64,000 nucleotides of DNA from Candidatus Amunia macphersoniae (GTDB lineage: Bacteria > Chloroflexota > Dormibacteria > Aeolococcales > Aeolococcaceae). Made by a program: the position numbers and the translations under genes. The notes beneath the pieces are model-generated. The model did not search any database. It was not told the DNA's origin and saw only the letters and a program-made list of their open reading frames with translations. Positions 54,942 through 64,000 of this stretch are shown here, piece by piece. The DNA lies in assembly GCA_016464795.1 (NCBI GenBank), contig JAEKNN010000012.1, positions 1 to 64,000 of the forward strand, given 5' to 3'. Position 1 is the first letter of the stretch. Every line of letters begins with the position of its first letter.

Positions 54942-55613
54942 ATGGCCAACCCAGCCCCGCGATCCGCGCCGCCCAACCGCGCTCTTGTCGAGGCGCGCTG
55001 GCCGGCGACGCTGGCTGTTCTTGGCGCCATCGCCCTCTACGTGACTCTTCCTGCCGACCTCGTGCTGGGGCCGAGCTGGGTGCTTCCCGTTCTCGAGGGC
55101 GCCATCCTCGTGCCCCTGACCATCGCCCGTCCGCACCGCCACGCGGGGGAGGCCGGCGCCAGTCGAATCGCGGCGATCGTTCTGATCGCGCTCGCCAACG
55201 TCGGCAATGTCGCCTCGCTGATCCTCCTCATCCACCAACTGCTCATCCACGGACCGATCACTGGACGCACCCTGTTGTTCGCGGCGATCGAGATCTACCT
55301 CACCAACGTGATCATCTTCGGCCTCTGGTACTGGGAGCTCGACAGCGGCGGCCCGGCGCAGCGCCTCGCGGGGTCGGCCCGTCATCCCGACTTCATGTAC
55401 CCGCAGATGAGCCAGCCCGACAAGGCACCTCCCGGCTGGCGCCCGACCTTCCTCGACTACCTCTACGTCTCGCTCACCAACGCCACCGCCTTCAGCCCCA
55501 CTGACACGATGCCGCTCACACGCCTGGCCAAGTCGTTGATGGGCTTGCAGGCGATCGCATCGCTGCTCACCGTCGCACTGGTCGCCGGACGCGCTGTCAA
55601 CATCCTCGGCTGA
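54942..55613 (+). CDS. Uncharacterised membrane protein, DUF1345-like
   Basis: 223 aa with five or six membrane segments. The stretch around FLDYLYVSLTNATAFSPTD and the final LGLQAIASLLTVALVAGRA-like helix resemble a family of bacterial membrane proteins related to the pore region of two-helix ion channels. Function unknown. Two nt separate its stop from the WYL regulator start, so they form one unit. Confidence 0.65.
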   Translation: MANPAPRSAPPNRALVEARWPATLAVLGAIALYVTLPADLVLGPSWVLPVLEGAILVPLTIARPHRHAGEAGASRIAAIVLIALANVGNVASLILLIHQLLIHGPITGRTLLFAAIEIYLTNVIIFGLWYWELDSGGPAQRLAGSARHPDFMYPQMSQPDKAPPGWRPTFLDYLYVSLTNATAFSPTDTMPLTRLAKSLMGLQAIASLLTVALVAGRAVNILG

Positions 55614-55615
55614 CC

Positions 55616-56593
55616 ATGAGCCAGCGCTACGAGAGCGGTGAGAAGTTCCTTCGGGTCATCCAGCTGTTCCAGCGGCTCTCCGACACGCAGACGGGGCTGA
55701 CCACGCGCCAGCTCGCCAACGAGCTGGAGGTGACCACGCGCACCGTGCAGCGCTACCTGAGCACCCTCCGTGACAGCGCCGGCATCGACATCGAAGAGGT
55801 CGAGGGGCGCTTTCGCATCGGTTCGCTGAGCCGGCTTCCCGCCATGCAGCTCGACCACTATCAGGCGACCGAGCTGCTGCTTGCGGTGCGTGCCATCCAG
55901 CAGATTCGCTCAGAGCAGGAGCCGGCGCTGATCGGCGCGCTCGCCCAACTGGCGCGCGCCCTGAGCGTGCCGGTGGTGACCCGCTACCTGCAGGGCCTGA
56001 TCGCCGCTGCGGAGCGCCGCCCCGCCGGTGGCGCACGTCACCAGGTGGAGCGCGCGGTGGTCGACGGCTTCGTGTTGCGGCGATCTGTGGAGGTGACCTA
56101 CCGCGACGCCGAGGGGCGCGAGACGCGGCGGGTCCTCAGGCCCTACTTCCTGGAGCCGCGCGCCGAGAGCCGCACGCTCTACATCTTCGCGCACGACGAT
56201 CTGTCCCAGGAGGTGCGGCCCTTCCGTATCGACCGCGTCCTCGAGGCGCGCCTGCTCACCGAGCCCTTCAGCGTCCCCGACGACTTCGACATCGACGCCG
56301 TCGTCAGCGGATCGTGGGGCATCTGGCAGGCGCCCGGGCAGGACGAGGTCCTGCTCCGTTTCGACAGCGCCATCGCGGAGCGGGCCCGCGAGGCGCTCGG
56401 ACATCGCACCGCGGAGATCAGCGAGGGTGTGGGCGGTGCCATCGACGTCCGAATCCGGGTGGCCAGCGAGGTGGAGATGCGTTCCTGGGTGCTCGGCTGG
56501 GGCGGCTCGGTCGAGGTGATCGCACCGCCGTCGCTCCGCGACCATGTTGCTGCGACGCTTCGCCAGGGGGCGGCGCGGTACGGGAGCGCCTGA
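55616..56593 (+). CDS. WYL-domain transcriptional regulator
   Basis: 325 aa: N-terminal helix-turn-helix (LTTRQLANELEVTTRTVQRYLSTL), middle helical region, then a WYL domain (about 155-230), here with LYIFAHDDLSQEVRPFRIDRV in place of the WYL triplet, and a C-terminal WCX extension. WYL proteins sense nucleic acid ligands or metabolites. Likely autoregulates with the membrane protein gene before it. Confidence 0.88.
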   Translation: MSQRYESGEKFLRVIQLFQRLSDTQTGLTTRQLANELEVTTRTVQRYLSTLRDSAGIDIEEVEGRFRIGSLSRLPAMQLDHYQATELLLAVRAIQQIRSEQEPALIGALAQLARALSVPVVTRYLQGLIAAAERRPAGGARHQVERAVVDGFVLRRSVEVTYRDAEGRETRRVLRPYFLEPRAESRTLYIFAHDDLSQEVRPFRIDRVLEARLLTEPFSVPDDFDIDAVVSGSWGIWQAPGQDEVLLRFDSAIAERAREALGHRTAEISEGVGGAIDVRIRVASEVEMRSWVLGWGGSVEVIAPPSLRDHVAATLRQGAARYGSA

Positions 56594-56635
56594 GGCAACC
56601 GCCATGTGGAGTCGCCGCCGCCGGTGCGTTTGCAC

Positions 56636-56641
56636 TACGGT
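56636..56641 (+). promoter_or_regulatory. -10 box (TACGGT), leaderless-type
   Basis: Lies 6 nt before GTG 56648 of the small membrane protein gene. Confidence 0.55.
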
Positions 56642-56647
56642 GCGCAC

Positions 56648-56857
56648 GTGGAGACCACGCCGTCGGGGAGACCTCCTGTCCAGCGCCTGCTGGCGATCCT
56701 GCTCCCGGTCCTGGTGGTGATCGTGGTGGTGATCTTCGTCCTCGCCAAGGTCACCGGCAGCAACACCAACGGCGGCTCGCCGCAGGCGTCGCCGGGCGGC
56801 AACCTCTCCAGCCCGGGGGGAGCCCAGCCCGGCCCCGGAACCGGCGTCAGCCCGTGA
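56648..56857 (+). CDS. Small single-pass membrane protein, 69 aa
   Basis: One helix (LLAILLPVLVVIVVVIFVLA, about residues 13-32) and a Gly/Pro/Ser/Asn-rich tail of about 36 residues, presumably outside. No family recognised. GTG 56648 follows a leaderless-type -10 box. Confidence 0.6.
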   Translation: METTPSGRPPVQRLLAILLPVLVVIVVVIFVLAKVTGSNTNGGSPQASPGGNLSSPGGAQPGPGTGVSP

Positions 56858-56903
56858 GCGGGCGGCCACGGGCGGGTGGAGTCCATCCGGCCGGCCGATG
56901 CTC

Positions 56904-56909
56904 TACCGT
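56904..56909 (+). promoter_or_regulatory. msrB: -10 box (TACCGT), leaderless-type, msrB
   Basis: Lies 8 nt before ATG 56918 and decides that start. Confidence 0.6.
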
Positions 56910-56917
56910 TTGAAGCC

Positions 56918-57364
56918 ATGACCGACACAGTTGTGAAGTCCGACCAGGAGTGGCGTGATCAGCTGACGCCCGAGCAGTACGCGGTGCTGCGCCGTGGTGC
57001 CACCGAGCGTGCCGGGACCGGGCAGTACGTGCACGTCAAGGCGGCGGGACAGTACCTCTGCGCCGGATGTGGGGCCGAGCTCTTCGACTCGAGCACCAAG
57101 TTCGACTCCGGATCTGGCTGGCCCAGCTTCTCCGCTCCGGCGAATGCCGAGCTGATCGAGGAGCACCGCGATTTCAAGATGATCGTTCCGCGAACCGAGG
57201 TTCGCTGCGGACGCTGCGGCGGCCACCTCGGACACGTCTTCGGCGATGGACCTCAGCCCTCCGGCCAGCGCTACTGCATCAACTCCGCCGCGCTGCGATT
57301 CGCCAAGGCCGCGAGCGTCGGAGCAGACGCCGCCGCCGAGGATCACACCGAGAGCAAGGCTTAG
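56918..57364 (+). CDS. msrB: Peptide-methionine (R)-S-oxide reductase
   Basis: Repairs oxidised methionine. 148 aa with zinc CxxC pairs CAGC and CGRC, GSGWPSF, GHVFGDGP and the catalytic Cys in QRYCINS. ATG 56918 is set by the TACCGT box. Its stop overlaps the stop of the acidic protein gene on the other strand. Confidence 0.96.
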   Translation: MTDTVVKSDQEWRDQLTPEQYAVLRRGATERAGTGQYVHVKAAGQYLCAGCGAELFDSSTKFDSGSGWPSFSAPANAELIEEHRDFKMIVPRTEVRCGRCGGHLGHVFGDGPQPSGQRYCINSAALRFAKAASVGADAAAEDHTESKA

Positions 57365-57642
57365 GCCTCCTCCTCCTCATCGGGCGCCCCGTCGAGCTGG
57401 CTCGAGCGGTGGTCCGGGCGCTCGGTCTGCCGCGGGGGTGCCCCCAGGCTCGGTGTGCTGGTCGCCTCGGGGGTGACCTGCTCGCCCTCCGAGTGTCCGA
57501 TCGTCACCTCCGCCGAGGGTCTCTCGCCGGCGCTGGGAATCAGCCCGTCGTTGGTCGGCAGCGAGCTGCGATCGGGGTGCTCACGAGCTCGCTTCACCTC
57601 GTCGGCGATGGGGTCATCCCTCTGCTGGTCAGTGGCGGCCAC
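57361..57642 (-). CDS. Small acidic hydrophilic protein, 93 aa
   Basis: Not recognised. GTG 57642 has GGAGGT 9 nt upstream. Rich in Glu, Asp, Ser, Pro and Thr; no hydrophobic core, so probably disordered; ends with a run of Glu. Converges on msrB. Confidence 0.5.
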   Translation of the reverse strand: MAATDQQRDDPIADEVKRAREHPDRSSLPTNDGLIPSAGERPSAEVTIGHSEGEQVTPEATSTPSLGAPPRQTERPDHRSSQLDGAPDEEEEA

Positions 57643-57732
57643 CGTCAGGCACCTCCGTGGCGGTACATCGAAGCATCGACTTCCATGATAGGCGCGCTGC
57701 CACCACCCAAGGCCCGAATAGGCTGCGTGTCG

Positions 57733-58752
57733 TCATCCGGGCTCGACCAGCTTGCGGGCGCGGCTCGGCGCCACCCGTGGCGGTTCGCCCGGCATCTTGG
57801 GATAGACCGGCGGCCACGGCGCGTCCGCCAGTCCCGCCGCCGCGTCACGTTCGTGGAGGTTCAACAGCGGTTCCAGCGACTGGGGGGCATCAGCCATGGA
57901 TGCCCAGGGATCTCCATCGCGAGCCACCCTCCCCGGCACGGTGGCGATGGTGAGCGCATCCGGGTTCACGGTGTCGAGCTCATCCCACGCAAACGGAGTG
58001 GACACCTGGGCACCCGGACGGGCCCGGGCGGACCAGGCGCCGAAGATGGTCTTGTGCGGAGCGTTCTGGTTGAAGTCGACAAAAACGCGGACCCCACGCT
58101 CCTCCTTCCACCAGGCGGCGGTGATGAGGTCGGGACGGCGCCGCTCCAGCTCGCGCGCCACCGCCACGGCCGCGGCGCGCACCTGGTACGAGGTCCACAG
58201 CGGCTGCAGCCGCACGTAAACGTGGATCCCGCGGTTGCCTGTGGTCTTGGGCATCGCTGCCACGCCCACCTCCTGCAGCAGCGTGTGCACAACGTGGGCC
58301 GCTTCCTGCACCATCGCGAACGTGACGCCCGGTGTCGGGTCGAGGTCGATGCGCAGCTCATCGGCGTGCTCTGGATCTGACGCCTTGGCGGGCCACACGT
58401 GGAAGCCCAGGCAGGCCAGGTTCACCGCCCAGAGCACGTGCGCCAGATCGGCCGCGACCAGTGCCTGCGAGGTGGTCCCGTTGGGGGTGCTGACGATGGT
58501 GGTCTGCAGCCACTCGGGATGTGCCTCGGGCACACGCTTCTGGAAGAAGGACGTGCCCCCGGCACCGCGAGGAAAGCGCTGCAGCAGCACCGGCCGGCCG
58601 CCCATGGCGCTGAGCAGCGGCTGCTCGATGGCCTGGTAGTAGCGCACCAGGTCGAGCTTGGTCTCGCCCCGCTCTGGGAAGAACACCTTACCCGGGCTGG
58701 TGATGGGCACCTCATGTCCGGAGGCCTCGACCAGCACGGCGTCGTCGTCCAT
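57733..58752 (-). CDS. Stand-alone LigD-type polymerase/primase domain
   Basis: Archaeo-eukaryotic primase-like polymerase domain, as in LigD of non-homologous end joining. 339 aa: SPGKVFFPERGETKLDLVRYY, metal-binding RIDLDPTPG, GNRGIHVYV, and FVDFNQNAPHKT. No ligase, nuclease or Ku gene is nearby. Such separate domains in mycobacteria act in gap filling and repair. Ten nt separate it from fba upstream, so it may be co-transcribed with the Calvin-cycle genes. Confidence 0.9.
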   Translation of the reverse strand: MDDDAVLVEASGHEVPITSPGKVFFPERGETKLDLVRYYQAIEQPLLSAMGGRPVLLQRFPRGAGGTSFFQKRVPEAHPEWLQTTIVSTPNGTTSQALVAADLAHVLWAVNLACLGFHVWPAKASDPEHADELRIDLDPTPGVTFAMVQEAAHVVHTLLQEVGVAAMPKTTGNRGIHVYVRLQPLWTSYQVRAAAVAVARELERRRPDLITAAWWKEERGVRVFVDFNQNAPHKTIFGAWSARARPGAQVSTPFAWDELDTVNPDALTIATVPGRVARDGDPWASMADAPQSLEPLLNLHERDAAAGLADAPWPPVYPKMPGEPPRVAPSRARKLVEPG

Positions 58753-58761
58753 GGCGATGTC

Positions 58762-59763
58762 TCAGGCAGCTCGCGCCTGTGCATTGGCACGCGCTCGTTC
58801 CGCGAGCGCCTGCTGGCCGTCCCCGGCAAGCCCGGGTTCCCCGCGCCACGCCTTCAGCGCCAGGTCGACGAGCGCGCGGCCGAAGGAGAAGCTCAGCTCC
58901 CACGGATGCGGACCGAGCCCGTTCATCTCCGCGAGATGCGTGGTGGCCATCTCGACGCCCTGACCGCCCGAGAGGAATGCGATGCCGGGCACTGCCACGG
59001 GAACTGTCCGTCGCAGGGTTCGGATGGTGGCCGACGCGACCTCAGCGGGGCTGCTGGAGGTTGCGCACCTGTCGCCGGGTACGACCATGTTCGGCTTGAG
59101 CACCATCCCCTCGAGGGCCACCCCCTGCGCAGTGAGCTCGTCGAAGATGCTCCTCAAGGTGGTCTCCGTCACCGCCGCGCAGCGGTCGAGCGAGTGCTCG
59201 CCGGTCATCAGCACCTCGGGCTCCACGATGGGAACCAGGCCGGCTTCCTGGACCAGCGCCGCGTAGCGAGCCAGTGCCTGGGCATTGGCGGCAATCGCAC
59301 GAGGCGTCGGCAACCCGTCGCCGATCTTGATCACTGCTCGCCACTTGGTGAACGACGCTCCCGCAGCGGCGTAGGACTCGAGCCGCTCGCGCAGACCGTC
59401 CAGCCCCTCGGTGACTGTCTCGTCCGGGGCGCCGGCCAGTGCCTTTGCGCCAGTGTCCACCTTGATCCCGGCCAGCATCCCCGCCTCGACGCAGGCGACG
59501 GGGAAGGGCTTTCCATCACCCGTGCTGGCGGTGAAGATGTCCTCGGAGAGGATGATGCCGCTGATCCACGCGGACAGCCCGGGGGTGGTGACCAGCATCG
59601 CCCGGTACGCTCGGCGCTGCTCAACGGTCGGTGGAACCCCAGCTCCCTCGAGCCGCGAGTTCATGGTGCTGACGCTCTCGTCTGCGGCGAGGATGCCGCG
59701 GCCCCCGCTGACCATCGTCCTGGCGATCTCACCGATGGGCCGCTGGATCGTGTCCGTGCTCAT
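58762..59763 (-). CDS. Class I fructose-bisphosphate aldolase
   Basis: Schiff-base aldolase of glycolysis and the Calvin cycle. 333 aa from ATG 59763: GILAADESVSTMNSRL, TKWRAVIKIGDG, LVPIVEPEVL, the Schiff-base Lys in VLKPNMV, and FLSGGQGVEMATTHL. Its ATG overlaps the stop of the 74-aa gene (ATGA). Downstream of prk, it fits a Calvin-cycle operon. Confidence 0.95.
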   Translation of the reverse strand: MSTDTIQRPIGEIARTMVSGGRGILAADESVSTMNSRLEGAGVPPTVEQRRAYRAMLVTTPGLSAWISGIILSEDIFTASTGDGKPFPVACVEAGMLAGIKVDTGAKALAGAPDETVTEGLDGLRERLESYAAAGASFTKWRAVIKIGDGLPTPRAIAANAQALARYAALVQEAGLVPIVEPEVLMTGEHSLDRCAAVTETTLRSIFDELTAQGVALEGMVLKPNMVVPGDRCATSSSPAEVASATIRTLRRTVPVAVPGIAFLSGGQGVEMATTHLAEMNGLGPHPWELSFSFGRALVDLALKAWRGEPGLAGDGQQALAERARANAQARAA

Positions 59764-59984
59764 GTTCCCTCTCCTGCGCACTCAGCCAACGGATGTTGAT
59801 AAGCCCACTGGCCCTGGGTGCGGGCCACCGCAATTCTCAGGTCACAGCGTACGCAGCGCGCCTCGAACCGGTAGCCGAACGATCCCGTGCGCCGGGTGAA
59901 GCCGCGAAGGTCGTGGCCGGTCTCGACCGCCTCGACGGTTGCCGCTTCGATCACGGCCACGGGATCAGTGACGGGCATTGGCAC
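59760..59984 (-). CDS. 74-aa Cys-containing protein in the Calvin-cycle operon
   Basis: Not recognised. Residues about 36-70 (FEARCVRCDLRIAV and HPLAEC) could bind one zinc; CxxC and His/Cys spacing support that. It lies 57 nt after prk and overlaps the aldolase start, so it is translated with fba. Possibly a small regulator or assembly factor; no function can be assigned. Confidence 0.65.
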   Translation of the reverse strand: MPMPVTDPVAVIEAATVEAVETGHDLRGFTRRTGSFGYRFEARCVRCDLRIAVARTQGQWAYQHPLAECAGEGT

Positions 59985-60040
59985 GCACCCAGCTCAGAGG
60001 TTGGTCAGGAGTTTCGGTCGTGGCGCCGGGGGCCGCATGG

Positions 60041-61051
60041 TCAGCGTCGTTCGGCCGCCAGCTGCAGAAGGTGGTAGACGAGGATCAGCTGGGTGACCGC
60101 GAGGGGCTCGTTGCGCACGCCTTCGATGCCCCCGATCCCCTGGGGCAGGTCGGCATCCTCGCCGAATTCGAGCCCGCGCCAGAGCGCCTCCTCCACCTGA
60201 TGGGTCAGATCGGGTGGGGCGTGCCCGTGCACGTGGAGCGCGTCGACGGGCTTGCCGTCATCGTCGCGGATCAGCTTGAGGTGGATGGCGCGGCGGTTCT
60301 CATCGGTGAGCACTGAGGTGAGGTCGGGATGGGTCACCGTCGGCCGCAGAAGCAGGGTCGCGCTCAGCGTCTCCCCGCCCGAATCCTCGTGGGCGTGGGC
60401 GTGCGGCCAGAGGCCGTCTTCGGCCTGCTGGAGGGGACCGAAGCTGACCACGATGTCCGCCTTGGCGCGTTGCGGGCGAATGAACTCGGCCGACTCCGCT
60501 TCGCGTCTTTCCAGCTCTTCCACGACCTGTTCTTTGGTGTAGCCGCGCTTGGTGGAGTCACGGGCGATCTTCCAGGCACGCCGGATCGCCTCCGGTGGAT
60601 CGAGATACACGGTGACGTCGGCACACGCCTGGGCCAGCCTGGTGTACATCGGCAGCAGGCCTTCGACGATCACGAAGCGACGTGCTTCGACAAACTCAGG
60701 GCGACCGAAGGTCCCGGTGCTGTGGTCGTACTTCGGCTTGAGGATGGGCTGGCCGTTGGCGAGCAGCTCGAGATGCTGCTCCATGATCTCGATGTAGTTG
60801 CACTTCGGATTCAGCGGTGTGAAGGGGAGCGTCTTGCGCTCTTCACGGTCGTACCGGTGATAGTCGTCAGCGCACACCGCGGTGACATTCGCCTCACCGA
60901 GAGCCTCGACCAGCCCCTTGGTGAGCGTTGTCTTGCCGGCGGCGCTGTCTCCGGCGATGGTGAGCATCACCGGACGCTGCACTGGATCCTCGCTGGACCA
61001 TCCGGCTCGCTCCATGGACATCGCCTTGTCCGGCATCACGCGATCGGTCAT
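60041..61051 (-). CDS. prk: Phosphoribulokinase
   Basis: Makes RuBP for RuBisCO. 336 aa, the longer (cyanobacterial/plant-like) class. P-loop [35 protein letters not shown], the catalytic-loop [11 protein letters not shown] and [13 protein letters not shown] 61051 overlaps the cbbX stop (ATGA). A C-terminal extension of about 60 residues follows the kinase core. Confidence 0.97.
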   Translation of the reverse strand: MTDRVMPDKAMSMERAGWSSEDPVQRPVMLTIAGDSAAGKTTLTKGLVEALGEANVTAVCADDYHRYDREERKTLPFTPLNPKCNYIEIMEQHLELLANGQPILKPKYDHSTGTFGRPEFVEARRFVIVEGLLPMYTRLAQACADVTVYLDPPEAIRRAWKIARDSTKRGYTKEQVVEELERREAESAEFIRPQRAKADIVVSFGPLQQAEDGLWPHAHAHEDSGGETLSATLLLRPTVTHPDLTSVLTDENRRAIHLKLIRDDDGKPVDALHVHGHAPPDLTHQVEEALWRGLEFGEDADLPQGIGGIEGVRNEPLAVTQLILVYHLLQLAAERR

Positions 61052-62082
61052 TCGGGCGCTGACTCGGCGGAGTCGCCTCCCGCAGGCCCGCCGGCCAACA
61101 GCCGGCTCTTGCGGACGTCGGCGACGTCGATGCGCATCAGGTCGTCGCGGCTGACCGTTCCTCCGGCGGCGACCAGCCGGTTCGCCTGACGCAGCCGACA
61201 GCGCTCCAACGCGTTGCGCACGCTGCGGGCATTGGCGAAACGCGGCATCGCCATCCGCCTGTCGAGCAACTCACGAAAGGCCTGGGCGGCGGCGTCGGAG
61301 AACATGTAGCGCTGATCCGTGAGCATCAGCTCGGCGATGGCCATCAGCTCCTCGACCGAGTAGTCGGGGAAGTCGATGTGATGGGCGATTCGTGATTGCA
61401 TGCCCGGGTTGCTCTCGAAAAAGGTGTCCATGCGGTCCTTGTACCCGGCCAGCACCACCACGATGTCGTCGCGTTGATTCTCCATCACCTGGAGAAGGAT
61501 CTCGATGGACTCAGCGCCGTAGTCGCGCTCGTTGTCGTTCTTGTACAGGTAGTACGCCTCGTCGATGAAGAGGACTCCGCCCATGGCGCGCTTCAGGACC
61601 TCACGCGTCTTGGGCGCGGTGTGGCCGATGTACTGACCAACCAGATCGTCGCGCGTGACCGTGACCAGGTGGCCCTTGGCGAGGTAGCCAAGCCGGTTGA
61701 GGATGGCTGCCATGCGCATGGCCACAGTCGTCTTGCCCGTCCCCGGGCTGCCGGTGAAGCACATGTGCAGAGTCGGTCGTTCCGACTCCAGACCAAAACC
61801 GTGGCGCAATCGATCGATCACCAGCAGCGACGCGATCTCTCGGATGCGCGTCTTCACGGGTTCGAGCCCCACCAGGTCGCGCTCCAGGCTTTCGAGAACC
61901 TCGGCGATGCGCGCCTCCGCCATCTGAGCTCCCAGATCGACCTCGGCTCCCTCCTCCCAGGCGGGCTGGGGTGCCTCACCGCTGGACGCGTGGTCAGCTT
62001 CGGACGCGTCCGCGCCGGCGGAGGCGTTCCCCGCAGCCGGCTGCGGGGACATCCCGAAGCGTCGTCGTCCGTCGGTGGCCAT
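61048..62082 (-). CDS. cbbX: RuBisCO activase CbbX
   Basis: AAA+ remodeller that removes sugar-phosphate inhibitors from red-type RuBisCO. 344 aa: N-terminal about 55 residues disordered, then [17 protein letters not shown]-like lead, Walker [10 protein letters not shown], Walker [10 protein letters not shown], pore loop VGQYIGHTA, and the sensor [15 protein letters not shown] 62082 overlaps the cbbS stop (TGATG). Confidence 0.97.
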   Translation of the reverse strand: MATDGRRRFGMSPQPAAGNASAGADASEADHASSGEAPQPAWEEGAEVDLGAQMAEARIAEVLESLERDLVGLEPVKTRIREIASLLVIDRLRHGFGLESERPTLHMCFTGSPGTGKTTVAMRMAAILNRLGYLAKGHLVTVTRDDLVGQYIGHTAPKTREVLKRAMGGVLFIDEAYYLYKNDNERDYGAESIEILLQVMENQRDDIVVVLAGYKDRMDTFFESNPGMQSRIAHHIDFPDYSVEELMAIAELMLTDQRYMFSDAAAQAFRELLDRRMAMPRFANARSVRNALERCRLRQANRLVAAGGTVSRDDLMRIDVADVRKSRLLAGGPAGGDSAESAPE

Positions 62083-62504
62083 CAATCGCGGTACCGCTCA
62101 CCCTCGGGCCTGTCGGTCGCGTACGCGTGGATGGTGTAGTGGACCTGGCGGTCGGGTCCCTCCTCACGTTGGAGACGGAAGCCCGGCTCGGCGGGTGGCC
62201 GATTGACGATGAAGCTGAGAGCTGTCGTCTGGCGGCCGAGGGTGCGGTCGTACGCGTTGAGGCGGATGTAGTGGTTGGGGTGCACCTTGCGGCAGCGATT
62301 GATCTCGAGCAGGATCGCCGAGGGATCCGCCATGTCGAACATGGGCAGCTCCCACATGTCCCACAGGAAGTTGCGCGGGTGCGGGTCATCGGTGAACTCC
62401 ACCGACAGCGGCCACCCCTTGTCGAGGCAGTACTGCAGCTGGGCTGTGATCTGCTCGTCGGTGAAGTCGGGCAGGTAGGAGAAGGTCCCCTGGGTGATGC
62501 GCAT
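62082..62504 (-). CDS. cbbS: RuBisCO small subunit, form I
   Basis: 140 aa, with the start [18 protein letters not shown], the [18 protein letters not shown] segment and [11 protein letters not shown], typical of red-type small subunits. A C-terminal extension ends in [13 protein letters not shown], the position of the red-type beta-hairpin. Between cbbL (14-nt gap) and cbbX. Confidence 0.97.
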   Translation of the reverse strand: MRITQGTFSYLPDFTDEQITAQLQYCLDKGWPLSVEFTDDPHPRNFLWDMWELPMFDMADPSAILLEINRCRKVHPNHYIRLNAYDRTLGRQTTALSFIVNRPPAEPGFRLQREEGPDRQVHYTIHAYATDRPEGERYRD

Positions 62505-62518
62505 GTGCTCTGTTCCTC

Positions 62519-64000
<1,482 letters not shown>

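Overview
The window is 64 kb of very GC-rich bacterial chromosome, densely packed and almost free of mobile DNA. Three features point to a lineage near Chloroflexota/Candidatus Dormibacterota rather than true Actinobacteria: an FtsA gene together with MraZ, a red-type form I RuBisCO operon with cbbX and phosphoribulokinase, and actinobacteria-like accessory genes (Lhr-Nei pair, MDMPI-type protein, LigD-type polymerase domain). Dormibacterota (trace-gas and RuBisCO-bearing soil bacteria) is my best guess; this is inference from gene content, not a phylogeny.

Layout. 0.2-1.5 kb: a GT87-like membrane glycosyltransferase. 1.5-12.7 kb (minus strand): one long run ftsA-ftsZ-nrdR-yggS-lspA-rluD-gmk-coaC-coaB-priA-def-fmt-smpB, with many 1-4 nt stop/start overlaps. 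13-15 kb: an alcohol dehydrogenase-like gene and metF sit between ftsA and ftsQ and split the cell-wall cluster. 15-30.6 kb (minus): the rest of the division/cell-wall (dcw) cluster, mraZ-rsmH-ftsL-pbp-mraY-murD-ftsW-murG-(Mpl-like ligase)-murB-ddl-hydrolase-(membrane MurF)-ftsQ, under a recognisable promoter with a MraZ-type repeat operator. rnpB (RNase P RNA) is divergent from it. 31-41 kb: rnhA, a zinc-ribbon coiled-coil protein, trpD, hydrolases, Nudix enzymes, Lon, a PLD-like protein and an HtrA protease. 41.8-44.8 kb: a regulatory intergenic region with a 22-bp inverted repeat and a promoter/short-ORF/terminator leader, then an ABC exporter. 44.7-57.6 kb: mostly small and poorly characterised genes plus nei-lhr, a WYL regulator and msrB. 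57.7-64 kb (minus): a LigD-type polymerase domain, then a Calvin-cycle block cbbL-cbbS-cbbX-prk-(74-aa protein)-fba.

How it fits together. The two minus-strand blocks encode peptidoglycan precursor synthesis, the septal synthase and the Z-ring, followed by housekeeping genes. The Mur ligase set is unusual: the MurC slot holds an Mpl-like enzyme, the MurF enzyme is fused to a polytopic membrane domain and coupled to a hydrolase and Ddl, and no murE is present in the window. Many monocistronic genes have a TANNNT -10 box only 6-10 nt before the start codon, which suggests widespread leaderless transcription. No CRISPR array, insertion sequence, phage gene or tRNA was recognised.
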